The position numbers and the translations under genes are program-made. Below, piece after piece: positions 36,273 to 44,651 of a stretch of 64,000 nucleotides of DNA (the stretch's first letter is position 1; the number at the start of each line of letters is the position of its first letter). The notes beneath the pieces are model-generated. The model saw only the letters and a list, made by a program, of their open reading frames with translations. It ran no database searches and was not told the DNA's origin. The stretch is from Paracidovorax wautersii. Its GTDB lineage: Bacteria; Pseudomonadota; Gammaproteobacteria; Burkholderiales; Burkholderiaceae_C. The stretch spans positions 24,355-88,354 of the forward strand of contig WNDQ01000010.1 of assembly GCA_009912175.1 (NCBI GenBank), read 5' to 3'.

Positions 36273-37787
36273 CTATAGATAGCCGAACGGCGTGGCGGGC
36301 TGGGCGGCGGTCTCGATCCACACACTCTTGACCTGCGTGTACTCGTGCAAGGCTTCAACGCCGCTGCTGCGGCCATAGCCGCTGAGGCCATAGCCGCCGA
36401 AGGGCGAAGCCACGTTGATGGTCTTGTAGCCGTTGACCCAGAAGGTGCCGGCACGAATGGCCGCCGCCAGGCGGTGGCCGCGTGCCACGTCACGTGTCCA
36501 GACGGCGCCGGCCAGGCCGAATTCGCTGTCGTTGGCCATGGCGATGGCTTCTTCCTCCGTGTCGAAGGGAATGACCACCACCACTGGACCGAACACCTCG
36601 GTACGAGCAATCTTCATGCCGTTGTTGGCGCCGCAGAGCACGGTCGGCCGCACAAAATAACCTTCGCCGCCAGCCGCACCGCCTGTGGCCAGGCGGGCGC
36701 CCTCGGCCACGCCGGCCTCGATCATCGTGCGCACGTGGTCGAACTGACGCGCGTTGCAGATCGGGCCGACATCGGTGCCGTCCTCGCCGGGCGCGCCCAG
36801 GCGGATCTGCTCGGCGCCACGCACCAGCCGCTCGACAAACGCGTCGTGCACGCTGCGCTGCACCAGCAGGCGCGAGCCCGACACGCAGCTCTGGCCCGCG
36901 CCCGAGAAGATCGCGGCCTGCGCGCCCAGGCAGGCGCGCTCCAGGTCGGCGTCCTCGAACACGATGTTGGCCGACTTGCCGCCCAGCTCCAGCACGCAGG
37001 GCAGCAGCCGCTCGGCCGCCGCGCGCGCAATGTGGCGGCCGGTGGCGGGCGAGCCCACAAACACCACCTTCTGCACCACAGGCTGCGCCAGCGCGTGCTG
37101 GCCCGTGGTGTGGCCGTAGCCGGCCAGCACGTTGACCAGGCCGGTGGGCACGCCGGCTTGTTCGGCCAGCCGCGCCAGCGCCAGCGAGGTGAAGGGCGTG
37201 AGCTCCGACGGCTTGAGCAGCACCGCGTTGCCCATGGCAATGGCCGGCGCCACCTGCCAGCCGGCGGTGAAGATGGGCGCGTTCCACGGCGTGATCTGCA
37301 GCACCGTGCCCAGCGGCTCGCGCCGCGTGTAGTTGAGGTGGCTGGTGGGCACCGGGATGACGTCGCCGTAGAGCTTGTCGGTCCAGCCGGCGTAGTACTC
37401 GAACATCTCGGCCACCTTGGCGACCTCGCCGCGGCAGTCGCGGATCGGTTTGCCCGCCACCAGCGATTCCAGCCGCGCCAGCGGCTCGACGTGCGCGCGC
37501 AGCTGCTGCGCGATGGCGTGCATGACACGGCCACGCGCGGCGTGCGTCAGCGCCCACCACTGGCGCTGCGCGGCAGCGGCCGCGCGCGCGGCGGCGTCGA
37601 CCACCTCGGGGCCGGCATCGGCATAGGCCAGCGAGGCTTGCCCGGTGGCCGCGTCGTAGAGCTGAACGGGCTCGCCTGCGCCAGGCAGGATGCGGCCGTC
37701 AACGTAGGAGCCCACGCCAGCGGCGTCGGGGAAAAATTCGGCGAACAGCAGGTGGACCTGCTCGGCATGGGTAGCGGTGGTGTTCAT
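36273..37787 (-). CDS. NAD(P)-dependent aldehyde dehydrogenase
   Basis: This 504-residue ALDH superfamily enzyme oxidises aldehydes to acids. Active-site residues are Asn169 (QITPWNAPIF), Glu267 (LELGGKSANIVFED) and the catalytic Cys301 (FSGAGQSCVSGSRL). The cofactor Lys is in LLKPSELTPF. The C-terminal oligomerisation segment PFGGYGLSGYGRSSGVEAL is complete. It is in an operon with a beta-hydroxyacid dehydrogenase (37 nt upstream) and DUF3100. In the organosulfur context it may oxidise the aldehyde left after desulfonation. The specific substrate is not inferable. Confidence 0.93.
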   Translation of the reverse strand: MNTTATHAEQVHLLFAEFFPDAAGVGSYVDGRILPGAGEPVQLYDAATGQASLAYADAGPEVVDAAARAAAAAQRQWWALTHAARGRVMHAIAQQLRAHVEPLARLESLVAGKPIRDCRGEVAKVAEMFEYYAGWTDKLYGDVIPVPTSHLNYTRREPLGTVLQITPWNAPIFTAGWQVAPAIAMGNAVLLKPSELTPFTSLALARLAEQAGVPTGLVNVLAGYGHTTGQHALAQPVVQKVVFVGSPATGRHIARAAAERLLPCVLELGGKSANIVFEDADLERACLGAQAAIFSGAGQSCVSGSRLLVQRSVHDAFVERLVRGAEQIRLGAPGEDGTDVGPICNARQFDHVRTMIEAGVAEGARLATGGAAGGEGYFVRPTVLCGANNGMKIARTEVFGPVVVVIPFDTEEEAIAMANDSEFGLAGAVWTRDVARGHRLAAAIRAGTFWVNGYKTINVASPFGGYGLSGYGRSSGVEALHEYTQVKSVWIETAAQPATPFGYL

Positions 37788-37824
37788 GGCGGTGAAACAA
37801 AAAAGAGAGGGAGGCCGGGCCGCT

Positions 37825-38724
37825 TCAAGCGCCCGTCGTCGTGCGGTCGCCCTCGAAGGCGACGATGCGGTTGAAGTCCTCGCCGTCGGCCAGCGCGGCG
37901 GCGCTCGCGGCCCACAGGTCGCCCGCGGCCTGCGACAGTGCGGCGGTCGCGCCGGTCTGCGCCAGCAGGTCCATGGCCAGGCCGATGCCCTTGCGCATGA
38001 GCTTCATCGTGAAGCCCGAGTCGAAAGCGTCGTTGAAAACCCAGGTCGGGTAGTTGACCTGCGTGGCCGCGCTGCGGCCCGAGCCGGCGTTGATGCCTTC
38101 AAACACCTGTTGCGGGTCCAGCCCCGCCGCCCGCGCGATACGCTCGGCCTCGCCCGCCAGCGCCAGCTGGGCGCCGCACAGCAGGTTGTTGAGCAGCTTG
38201 GTCACGTGGCCCGCGCCCGTGGGGCCGACGTGCACGTGCTTGGCGCTCAGCGCCTGGATGACCGGCAGGCAGTCGGCGATCACCGCCGCGTCGCCGCCCA
38301 GCACCATGGTCATGGTGCCGTTGGCCGCGCCCTTGGGGCCGCCGCTGACGGGGCCGTCGATCAGCGCCACGCCCCGCGCGGCCAGCGCGGCGGCCACCTT
38401 GCGGGTGCTGGCCGGGCTGGCGGTGGTGGTGTCGATCACCACCAGGCCGGGCCGGGCGGCCAGCAGCACGCCGCCGTCGCCCAACACGACCTGCTCGACG
38501 ATGCCCGACGTGGGCAGCGACAGCACCAGCACGTCCACCCGCGCGGCCAGCGCGGCCACGCTGTCGGCCACCGCCAGGCCCGCGGCCAAGGCCTTGCCGC
38601 GCGCGGCGGGCAGCGCATCAAAACCGGTCACCTCGAACTGTTTGCGCTGCAGCGTCAGCGCCATGCCCAGGCCCATATTGCCCAGGCCGATCACACCCAC
38701 GGTCGTCATCGTCGTCTCATCCAT
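37825..38724 (-). CDS. Beta-hydroxyacid dehydrogenase (3-hydroxyisobutyrate dehydrogenase family)
   Basis: This 299-residue NAD(P)-dependent dehydrogenase has the dinucleotide motif GVIGLGNMGLGMA, the substrate loop DGPVSGGPKGAANGTM, and the catalytic Lys in GAGHVTKLLNNLL. Family members act on 3-hydroxyisobutyrate, tartronate semialdehyde, or sulfolactaldehyde (YihU). With the ALDH it could interconvert a hydroxyacid, semialdehyde and acid. MTTVGVIG at 38709 is an alternative start. It is the first gene of the DUF3100 run. Confidence 0.92.
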   Translation of the reverse strand: MDETTMTTVGVIGLGNMGLGMALTLQRKQFEVTGFDALPAARGKALAAGLAVADSVAALAARVDVLVLSLPTSGIVEQVVLGDGGVLLAARPGLVVIDTTTASPASTRKVAAALAARGVALIDGPVSGGPKGAANGTMTMVLGGDAAVIADCLPVIQALSAKHVHVGPTGAGHVTKLLNNLLCGAQLALAGEAERIARAAGLDPQQVFEGINAGSGRSAATQVNYPTWVFNDAFDSGFTMKLMRKGIGLAMDLLAQTGATAALSQAAGDLWAASAAALADGEDFNRIVAFEGDRTTTGA

Positions 38725-38885
38725 TGCTTGAAGAATTCAGGGATTCAGCGCGGCGGCTACCGCGTGTGGGCAGTGTGAAATCGACGAGCGTTCGAAACAA
38801 CCTCACGGTTTCATGAAGTTTGTTCTGATTTTTCGATGGCAGAAAAACTGTGGACAACCAACGTGCCACACGGCGCTCCCAGGCT

Positions 38886-39806
38886 TCAGTCGCCGCTGAC
38901 CTGGAAGGCCTTCATGAGCGAGGCGCTGTAGGACACGAATCGCGAAGCCGCCAGCGACAGGCGGCGCCCGGTCCGTGTGATGAGGTGGGCCTCGGCATGG
39001 GCAAACAGCGGCTCGGCGATCGGCACGGCCACCAGCAGCCCCTGCGCGATCTCGGTGTCCACCGCAAAACGCGGCAGCACCGTCACGCCGTGGCTCAGCA
39101 TCACGTAGTGTTTGAGCACGCTGATCGAGTTGGTGCTGACCTTGGGTTCGACGTGAAGGCGCGCGCTGTAGGCCGCCAGCGCCAGCAGCTGGCGGGTGCC
39201 GTAGGCACCGTGCATGAGCCCGAGGTCGACACGCGCGACCTCGGCCAGCGTGCAACGCGCCTGTTGCGCCAGCGCGTGGCGGGGGTGCACGATGGCATGC
39301 ATGGGCTGCTGGTGGCGCGTGCGCGTGACGATGCGCGCATCCGGCGGCGGGTTGTAGACCAAGCCGATCTCGACCTCGTCCTCGGCCACGCGGCGGATCA
39401 CCTCGTTGGTGCCGGCCAGGTCCAGCGTGAGCGAGATCTGCGGGTGGCGCGCGCCGAAGTGCGCCACGGCGGCGGCCATCAGGTCGCCCACAAACCCCTC
39501 GCCCAGCACCACGGCCACGTGCCCGCGCCGCAGGCCGCGCAGCTCGCCGACCTTGCTCAGCAGGTCCGCCTGGTGCGACTGCTGTTCGCGGTAGTAATCG
39601 GCCACGAGCTGGCCGGCCTCGGTCGGCATGATGCCGCGCCGGTGGCGCTCGATCAGCGCCACGCCCAGCTCTTCCTCCAGCAGCGCGATCTGCCGGCTGA
39701 CCGCCGAGGGCGCCAGGTCGAGCTCGTCGGCCGCGGCCCGGATGGTGCCGCTGCGCAAGGCCTGGAAAAAATAGGCCAGCCGCTGTTCGTTGAAGGAAGA
39801 TGCCAT
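38886..39806 (-). CDS. LysR-type transcriptional regulator
   Basis: This 306-residue LysR regulator has an N-terminal winged helix (LAYFFQALRSGTIRAAADEL, LAPSAVSRQIALLEEELG) and an effector domain (GHVAVVLGEGFVGDLMAAAV). A start at 39806 (MASSFNEQ) places the helix-turn-helix at the usual position; the longer upstream frame has no family similarity. It is divergent from the thiol dioxygenase gene and also heads away from the DUF3100 run, so it may control either or both. It is not an obvious CysB, and its ligand is unknown. Confidence 0.9.
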   Translation of the reverse strand: MASSFNEQRLAYFFQALRSGTIRAAADELDLAPSAVSRQIALLEEELGVALIERHRRGIMPTEAGQLVADYYREQQSHQADLLSKVGELRGLRRGHVAVVLGEGFVGDLMAAAVAHFGARHPQISLTLDLAGTNEVIRRVAEDEVEIGLVYNPPPDARIVTRTRHQQPMHAIVHPRHALAQQARCTLAEVARVDLGLMHGAYGTRQLLALAAYSARLHVEPKVSTNSISVLKHYVMLSHGVTVLPRFAVDTEIAQGLLVAVPIAEPLFAHAEAHLITRTGRRLSLAASRFVSYSASLMKAFQVSGD

Positions 39807-39928
39807 GGCGCCGGAAGAAGAAAGAGGCCGCGGTCCACGGCCCGCGCCATTGTGCGCCCGCGGCGCCCACCATCTAAGCTCATGCGGATTCCAACGATGG
39901 CCCTTCCACACAATGACGGGCATCTCCG
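39807..39928. promoter_or_regulatory. Divergent promoter region, LysR regulator / thiol dioxygenase
   Basis: This 122-nt divergent gap should hold both promoters and the LysR site. It contains GCTCATGCGG at 39878-39887, similar to the TTATGCG half-site found upstream of other sulfur genes, but the CCACGAA partner is absent. No clear T-N11-A dyad was resolved by eye. Confidence 0.35.
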
Positions 39929-40597
39929 ATGCCCCCGGATCCCCGCGTGAACTCACCCGCCTCGCCCTCCGCCACCCGCACCGAAGACCGGCTTGCGCCA
40001 CTGCGCGACTTTGTCACCAGCCTGGCGCGCCTGCTCGACCAGGCGCCCGACGAGCCGCGCATCCGGCACGAAGGTGGCGCCCTGCTCGCCCGCCTGGTCG
40101 CGCGCGACGACTGGCTGCCCGATGACTACGCCCAGCCCCACCCGCAGCACTACCAGCAGTATCTGCTGCACGCCGATTCGGCCGAGCGTTTTTCGGTCGT
40201 GAGTTTTGTGTGGGGCCCGGGCCAGGCCACGCCCATCCACGACCACACCGTGTGGGGGCTGATCGGCATGCTGCGCGGCGGCGAGTTCTCGCAAGGCTAT
40301 GAGCGCGACGCGCAGGGCCGCTGGGTCGCCGACGGCCCGGCCGTGCGGCTGCACCCCGGCCAGGTCGAGGCCGTCTCGCCCACCGTGGGCGACGTGCACC
40401 GCGTGCGCAACGCTTATGACGACCAGGTGTCGATCAGCATCCACGTCTACGGCGCCAACATCGGCGCGGTGGCGCGCTCGGTCTACACCGAAGACGGCGG
40501 CCGCAAGGCCTTTGTCTCGGGCTATTCCAACACCCGCTTGCCCAACCTCTGGGACCGTTCGCAGACCGTGCGTGCGCAACTGGCACACGGCGCCTGA
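39929..40597 (+). CDS. Cysteine dioxygenase family thiol dioxygenase
   Basis: This 222-residue cupin is a non-haem iron thiol dioxygenase that oxidises cysteine or 3-mercaptopropionate to the sulfinate. Iron ligands are His104, His106 (GQATPIHDHTVWG) and His157 (GDVHRVRN). The Tyr of the Ser-His-Tyr site is in SIHVYGAN (Tyr174). The segment YQQYLLHADSAERFSVVSFV has Gln where Arg-type cysteine dioxygenases bind carboxylate, pointing to a 3-mercaptopropionate (Gln-type) enzyme; this is an inference from family knowledge. It heads the plus-strand run with rhodanese and monooxygenases. The resulting sulfinate would release sulfite. Confidence 0.88.
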   Translation: MPPDPRVNSPASPSATRTEDRLAPLRDFVTSLARLLDQAPDEPRIRHEGGALLARLVARDDWLPDDYAQPHPQHYQQYLLHADSAERFSVVSFVWGPGQATPIHDHTVWGLIGMLRGGEFSQGYERDAQGRWVADGPAVRLHPGQVEAVSPTVGDVHRVRNAYDDQVSISIHVYGANIGAVARSVYTEDGGRKAFVSGYSNTRLPNLWDRSQTVRAQLAHGA

Positions 40598-40627
40598 GGC
40601 GCTGTTCTTCTTCATCTCACCGACACC

Positions 40628-42295
40628 ATGACCACGACTGCTGCACCCACCGCCCCCTGGCCCGAACTCGACCCGGCCGCCGTGCGCCAGGCCCTGCTGG
40701 CCGGCACCGAGATCGCCCTGCTCGACGTGCGTGAGGAAGACCCCTACGCGCAAGGCCATCCGCTGTGGGCCGCCAACCTGCCGCTGTCCACGCTGGAGCT
40801 CAACGCCTGGCGCCGCATTCCGCGCCGCGACACGCTGATCGTGCTGTACGGCAGCCAGGTCGGCCGCGACGGCCCGGACGGCCCCGCCGAAGACCTCGCA
40901 CCGCTGGCCGCCGCGCGCCTGCAGGCGCTGGGCTACACGCGTGTGCACCTGCTGACAGGCGGCCTGGCCGGCTGGCGGCGCGCGGGGGGCGAGCTGTTCA
41001 TCGACGTCAACGTGCCCAGCAAGGCCTTCGGCGAGCTGGTCGAGGCCGAACGCCACACGCCGTCGTTGTCGGCGCAGGACGTGCAGGCGCTGATCGACAG
41101 CCGTGCCGACGTGGTGGTGGTCGACGCCCGCCGCTTCGAGGAATACCAGGCCATGAGCATCCCGACCGGCACCAGCGTGCCCGGCGCCGAGCTCGTGCTG
41201 CGGGTGCGCGAGCTCGCGCCCGACCCGGCCACACGCGTCATCGTCAACTGCGCGGGCCGCACGCGCAGCATCATCGGCACGCAGTCGCTGGTCAACGCCG
41301 GCCTGCCCAACCCCGTGGCCGCGCTGCGCAACGGCACCATCGGCTGGCTGCTGGCCGGCCAGACGCTGGACCACGGCGCCTCACGGCGTTTTCCCGCCGC
41401 CGTCAGCGCCGCGACCCGCGCGCAGGCGCAGGCCGACGCGCGCGCCGTGGCCGACCGCGCCGGCGTGCGCCGCATCGCCTGGGCCGATCTGGCCACGCTG
41501 GACGATCCCGCCCGCACAAGCTACCGCTACGACGTGCGCACGCCCGAGGAATACGCCCAGGGCCACCTGCCCGGCTTCGGCAGCGCGCCGGGCGGCCAAC
41601 TGGTGCAGGAAACCGACCACAACGCCCCCGTGCGCGGCGCCCGCATCGTGCTGGCCGACGACGACGGCGTGCGCGCCAACATGACGGCCTCGTGGCTGGC
41701 CCAGATGGGCTGGGAAACCCACGTCGTCGATGGCGCGCCGGCCGCCGCGTTTTCCGAAACCGGCCCCTGGCAGCCTGCGCAACCGGCCGACCCCGACGTG
41801 CCCACCATCGCCCCGGGCGAGCTCGCCACGCTGCTGGGCAACGACCACGGCGCCGCGGCCGGCGTGGCCCTGCTGGACCTGACCCCCAGCGCGCGCTATG
41901 TCGAGCGCCACATCCCCGGCGCCTGGTACGTGCTGCGCGCCCAGCTGGCCCAGGCGCTGGTCGTGATTCCGCCCGCGCGCCGCTACGTGCTGACCTGCGG
42001 CAGCAGCCAGCTCGCCCGCTGGGCCGCACACGACCTGCTCACGCTGCTGGCCCAACGCGACCAGGCCCCCCTGCCGGTGCACGTGCTCGACGGCGGCACC
42101 CAAGCCTGGATCGCCCAGGGCCTGCCGCTGGAACACGGCGAAACCCGCCTGGCCTCCCCACGCATCGACCGCTACCGCCGCCCCTACGAAGGCACCGACG
42201 CGCCCGCCGCGGCCATGCAGGCTTATCTCGACTGGGAATTCGGCCTGGTCGCGCAGCTCGGGCGCGACGGCACGCACGGCTTCCAGGTGATCTGA
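40628..42295 (+). CDS. Four-domain rhodanese (sulfurtransferase)
   Basis: This 555-residue protein has four rhodanese-like domains. Domain 1 (about 15-125) has IALLDVREEDPYAQGHP but YGSQVGR in place of the active Cys loop. Domain 2 (about 145-245) has NCAGRTRS with Cys208. Domain 3 (about 280-375) has RYDVRTPEEYAQGHLPG but ADDDGVR, without Cys. Domain 4 (about 395-500) has TCGSSQLA with Cys457. So two domains could carry persulfide and two are probably structural. It starts 30 nt after the dioxygenase and ends 3 nt before the MFS gene. A role in moving sulfane sulfur or handling thiosulfate/sulfite is likely. Confidence 0.92.
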   Translation: MTTTAAPTAPWPELDPAAVRQALLAGTEIALLDVREEDPYAQGHPLWAANLPLSTLELNAWRRIPRRDTLIVLYGSQVGRDGPDGPAEDLAPLAAARLQALGYTRVHLLTGGLAGWRRAGGELFIDVNVPSKAFGELVEAERHTPSLSAQDVQALIDSRADVVVVDARRFEEYQAMSIPTGTSVPGAELVLRVRELAPDPATRVIVNCAGRTRSIIGTQSLVNAGLPNPVAALRNGTIGWLLAGQTLDHGASRRFPAAVSAATRAQAQADARAVADRAGVRRIAWADLATLDDPARTSYRYDVRTPEEYAQGHLPGFGSAPGGQLVQETDHNAPVRGARIVLADDDGVRANMTASWLAQMGWETHVVDGAPAAAFSETGPWQPAQPADPDVPTIAPGELATLLGNDHGAAAGVALLDLTPSARYVERHIPGAWYVLRAQLAQALVVIPPARRYVLTCGSSQLARWAAHDLLTLLAQRDQAPLPVHVLDGGTQAWIAQGLPLEHGETRLASPRIDRYRRPYEGTDAPAAAMQAYLDWEFGLVAQLGRDGTHGFQVI

Positions 42296-42298
42296 GCC

Positions 42299-43183
42299 AT
42301 GCCCGCCACCGCCGCGCCGCACGCCCCCGATCGTTTTCTGCTCAAGTTCGTTCTGCTGTCGTCGCTCATGGGCGTGAGCGTCGGGCTGGCGCAGGTCACC
42401 ACGAACGCCCTGCACCTGGGCGCGCAGGGGTCGCTGCTGGGGCTGGTGGCCGCCGCGCCCAGCATCGGCATCCTGTTCGTCGGCCTGCCCATGGGGCTGT
42501 GGGTCGAGCGCTGGGGCCCCGCCCCGCTGTTCATCGGCGGCAGCGCGGCCGTCGGCCTGCTCTACGCGCTGCTGCCGCTGGCACCCGGCACGCTGTTCCT
42601 GCTGGCCGTCATCACGCTGATCGGCTTTCTCATGCCGGCCCGCTTCGTCTCGCTCAACACGGTCTTCATGGCCGAGCTGGCGCGCCTGGGCGAATCACGC
42701 GCGGGCTGGTTCCGCGGCACCCACATGGCCGGCATGTACCTGGCCGGCCTGCTGGTGGCGCTGCAGGGCAGCGCCTTCGTCGCGGCACTGTTCCTGCTGG
42801 GCGGGCCGGTGGCCCGATGGGGTCCACGCGCCATCGGCGGCGGCGCCTGTCTGGTGGCGCTGGCCTCGGTCCTGCTGGGGCTGGCGCCCAGCGCCGGCTG
42901 GCTGTGGCCGGGCGCGCTGCTGCTGGGACTGGGGCTGGGCGTGATCCAGACCCGCAACGTCACGCGCTTCGCGCGGCTGTCCGCCGAGCTCGGGCGCGGC
43001 CGCGTGGCCGGCCTCAATTCGCTGGTGGGCCCCGGCGGCAACCTGGCCGGCGGCCTGCTCGGCGGCACGCTGGGCGCCTGGGCCGGCCTGCAGCCGGTGT
43101 TCCTGCTGTTTGCGCTGCTGTTCGCGGCGCTGGGCTGGCGTGCCCTGGCGCGTGGCGAAACGCAGGCCACCGCGCCGCTCTGA
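42299..43183 (+). CDS. MFS transporter with apparent internal deletion
   Basis: This 294-residue protein is a major facilitator with the N-terminal half TM1-TM5 (FVLLSSLMGVSVGLAQVTTN, VGLPMGLWVERWG, LMPARFVSLNTVFMAELA, AGWFRGTHMAGMYLAG) joined directly to the end of TM8 onward (LFLLGGPVARWGPRAIGGG to the C terminus). Usual proteins of this kind have about 400 residues and twelve spans. The part covering TM6, TM7 and most of TM8 is missing in frame, around codon 150 (near 42745-42760). It lies in the sulfur run, 3 nt after the rhodanese. Transport function is doubtful. Confidence 0.85.
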   Translation: MPATAAPHAPDRFLLKFVLLSSLMGVSVGLAQVTTNALHLGAQGSLLGLVAAAPSIGILFVGLPMGLWVERWGPAPLFIGGSAAVGLLYALLPLAPGTLFLLAVITLIGFLMPARFVSLNTVFMAELARLGESRAGWFRGTHMAGMYLAGLLVALQGSAFVAALFLLGGPVARWGPRAIGGGACLVALASVLLGLAPSAGWLWPGALLLGLGLGVIQTRNVTRFARLSAELGRGRVAGLNSLVGPGGNLAGGLLGGTLGAWAGLQPVFLLFALLFAALGWRALARGETQATAPL

Positions 43184-43301
43184 GTTGAGCGCATGTCCAT
43201 AGCCGCAAAGCGTTCTTGGCGGCGCGGCCTGCTCTTCCTACGATGGCCGGATCGTGTCCCACCCGGCGGCGCCGCGCCGCCCCTTCCTTCCGATCCCACC
43301 C

Positions 43302-44651
43302 ATGTCCCAACGCAAGCTGCGGCTCGGCGCCTTCGTCATGGCGACCGGCCATCACATCGCCGCCTGGCGTCATCCCGGCGCCCAGGCTGACGCGGGCGTC
43401 AACATCGACCACTACATCCACCTCGCGCAGACCGCCGAGCGCGGCCTGTTCGACCAGATCTTCCTGGCCGACAGCCCCGGTATCCACCAGCGCCTGGACG
43501 ACGAGTCGATCGCGCGCCAGGGCCGCCTGTCGCACTTCGAGCCGGTCACGCTGTGGGCCGCGCTGTCGGCGGTCACGCGCCACGTCGGTTTCGTGGCCAC
43601 GGCCTCGACCACCTACGAGGACCCCTACCTGCTCGCGCGCAAGTTCGCCTCGCTCGACCACATCAGCAAGGGCCGCGCGGCCTGGAACGTGGTGACCACC
43701 TCGGCCTCCACCGTCTTCGGCAACTTCGGGCTCGACGCCCACCCCGACCCCGCCACGCGCTACGAGCGGGCGCACGAGTTCGTCGACGTGGTCAAGGGCC
43801 TGTGGGACAGCTGGGACGACGATGCCTTCGTGCGCGACCGCGCCTCCGGCCTCTACTTCGACCCGGCCCGGCTGCACGCGCTCAACCACGTGGGCAAGCA
43901 CTTCCAGGTGCGCGGCCCGCTCAACATTGAGCGGCCGCCGCAGGGCCATCCGGTGATCGTGCAAGCCGGCTCGTCGGAAGACGGCAAGGAGCTGGCCGCG
44001 GCCACGGCCGAAGCCATCTTCACCGCCTGGACCAGCCTGGCCGAGGCCCAGGCCTTCTACCGCGACGTCAAGGGCCGGCTGGCCAAGTACGGCCGCAGGC
44101 CCGAGGAATTGCTGGTGCTGCCCGGCATCTCGCCCGTGATCGGCCGCACGCCCGAGGAGGCGCAGGCCAAGTGGGCCGAGCTGCAATCGCTCATCCACCC
44201 GTCCGTCGGGCTGGACACGCTGCGCCCCTTCTGGCCCGACGCCGACCTGCGCCGCTGGGACCCCGACCAGCCCCCGCCCTACTATCCCGAGCCGCCCAAG
44301 GGCGTCAACAGCCGCGCCCACGTGGTGCTCGAGCTGGCGCGGCGCGAACGCTTCACCGTGCGCCAGCTCTACGAATACCTGGCTGGCGCGCGCGGCCATT
44401 GGGTGGTGGTGGGCACGCCCGCCCAGATCGCCGACCAGATCCAGCTGTGGTTCGAGAACGAGGCCGCCGACGGCTTCAACGTCATGCCGCCGGTGCTGCC
44501 GCAGTCGCTCGACGAGTTCGTCGATCTCGTCGTTCCCGAACTGCAGCGCCGCGGCCTCTTCCGCACGGCCTACGAAGGCACCACGCTGCGCGAGAACCTC
44601 GGCCTGGCGCGGCCGCCCAGCCGCTACGCCCAAGCAGCGGCGGCGGCGTAA
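43302..44651 (+). CDS. LLM-class flavin monooxygenase, NtaA/SnaA/DszA family
   Basis: This 449-residue class C flavoprotein monooxygenase has KLRLGAFVMATGHHIAAWRH, LFDQIFLADSPGIHQRLDDE, VGFVATASTTYEDPYLLARK, ISKGRAAWNVVTTSA, DAFVRDRASGLYFD and GHWVVVGTPAQIADQIQLWF followed by DGFNVMPPVLP. It needs FMNH2 from a reductase; no reductase gene is in the window. It is a paralogue of the partial gene at 1-1207. It immediately precedes the SfnG-like gene with no gap. A dialkyl sulfone or sulfonate substrate is likely from context. Confidence 0.92.
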   Translation: MSQRKLRLGAFVMATGHHIAAWRHPGAQADAGVNIDHYIHLAQTAERGLFDQIFLADSPGIHQRLDDESIARQGRLSHFEPVTLWAALSAVTRHVGFVATASTTYEDPYLLARKFASLDHISKGRAAWNVVTTSASTVFGNFGLDAHPDPATRYERAHEFVDVVKGLWDSWDDDAFVRDRASGLYFDPARLHALNHVGKHFQVRGPLNIERPPQGHPVIVQAGSSEDGKELAAATAEAIFTAWTSLAEAQAFYRDVKGRLAKYGRRPEELLVLPGISPVIGRTPEEAQAKWAELQSLIHPSVGLDTLRPFWPDADLRRWDPDQPPPYYPEPPKGVNSRAHVVLELARRERFTVRQLYEYLAGARGHWVVVGTPAQIADQIQLWFENEAADGFNVMPPVLPQSLDEFVDLVVPELQRRGLFRTAYEGTTLRENLGLARPPSRYAQAAAAA

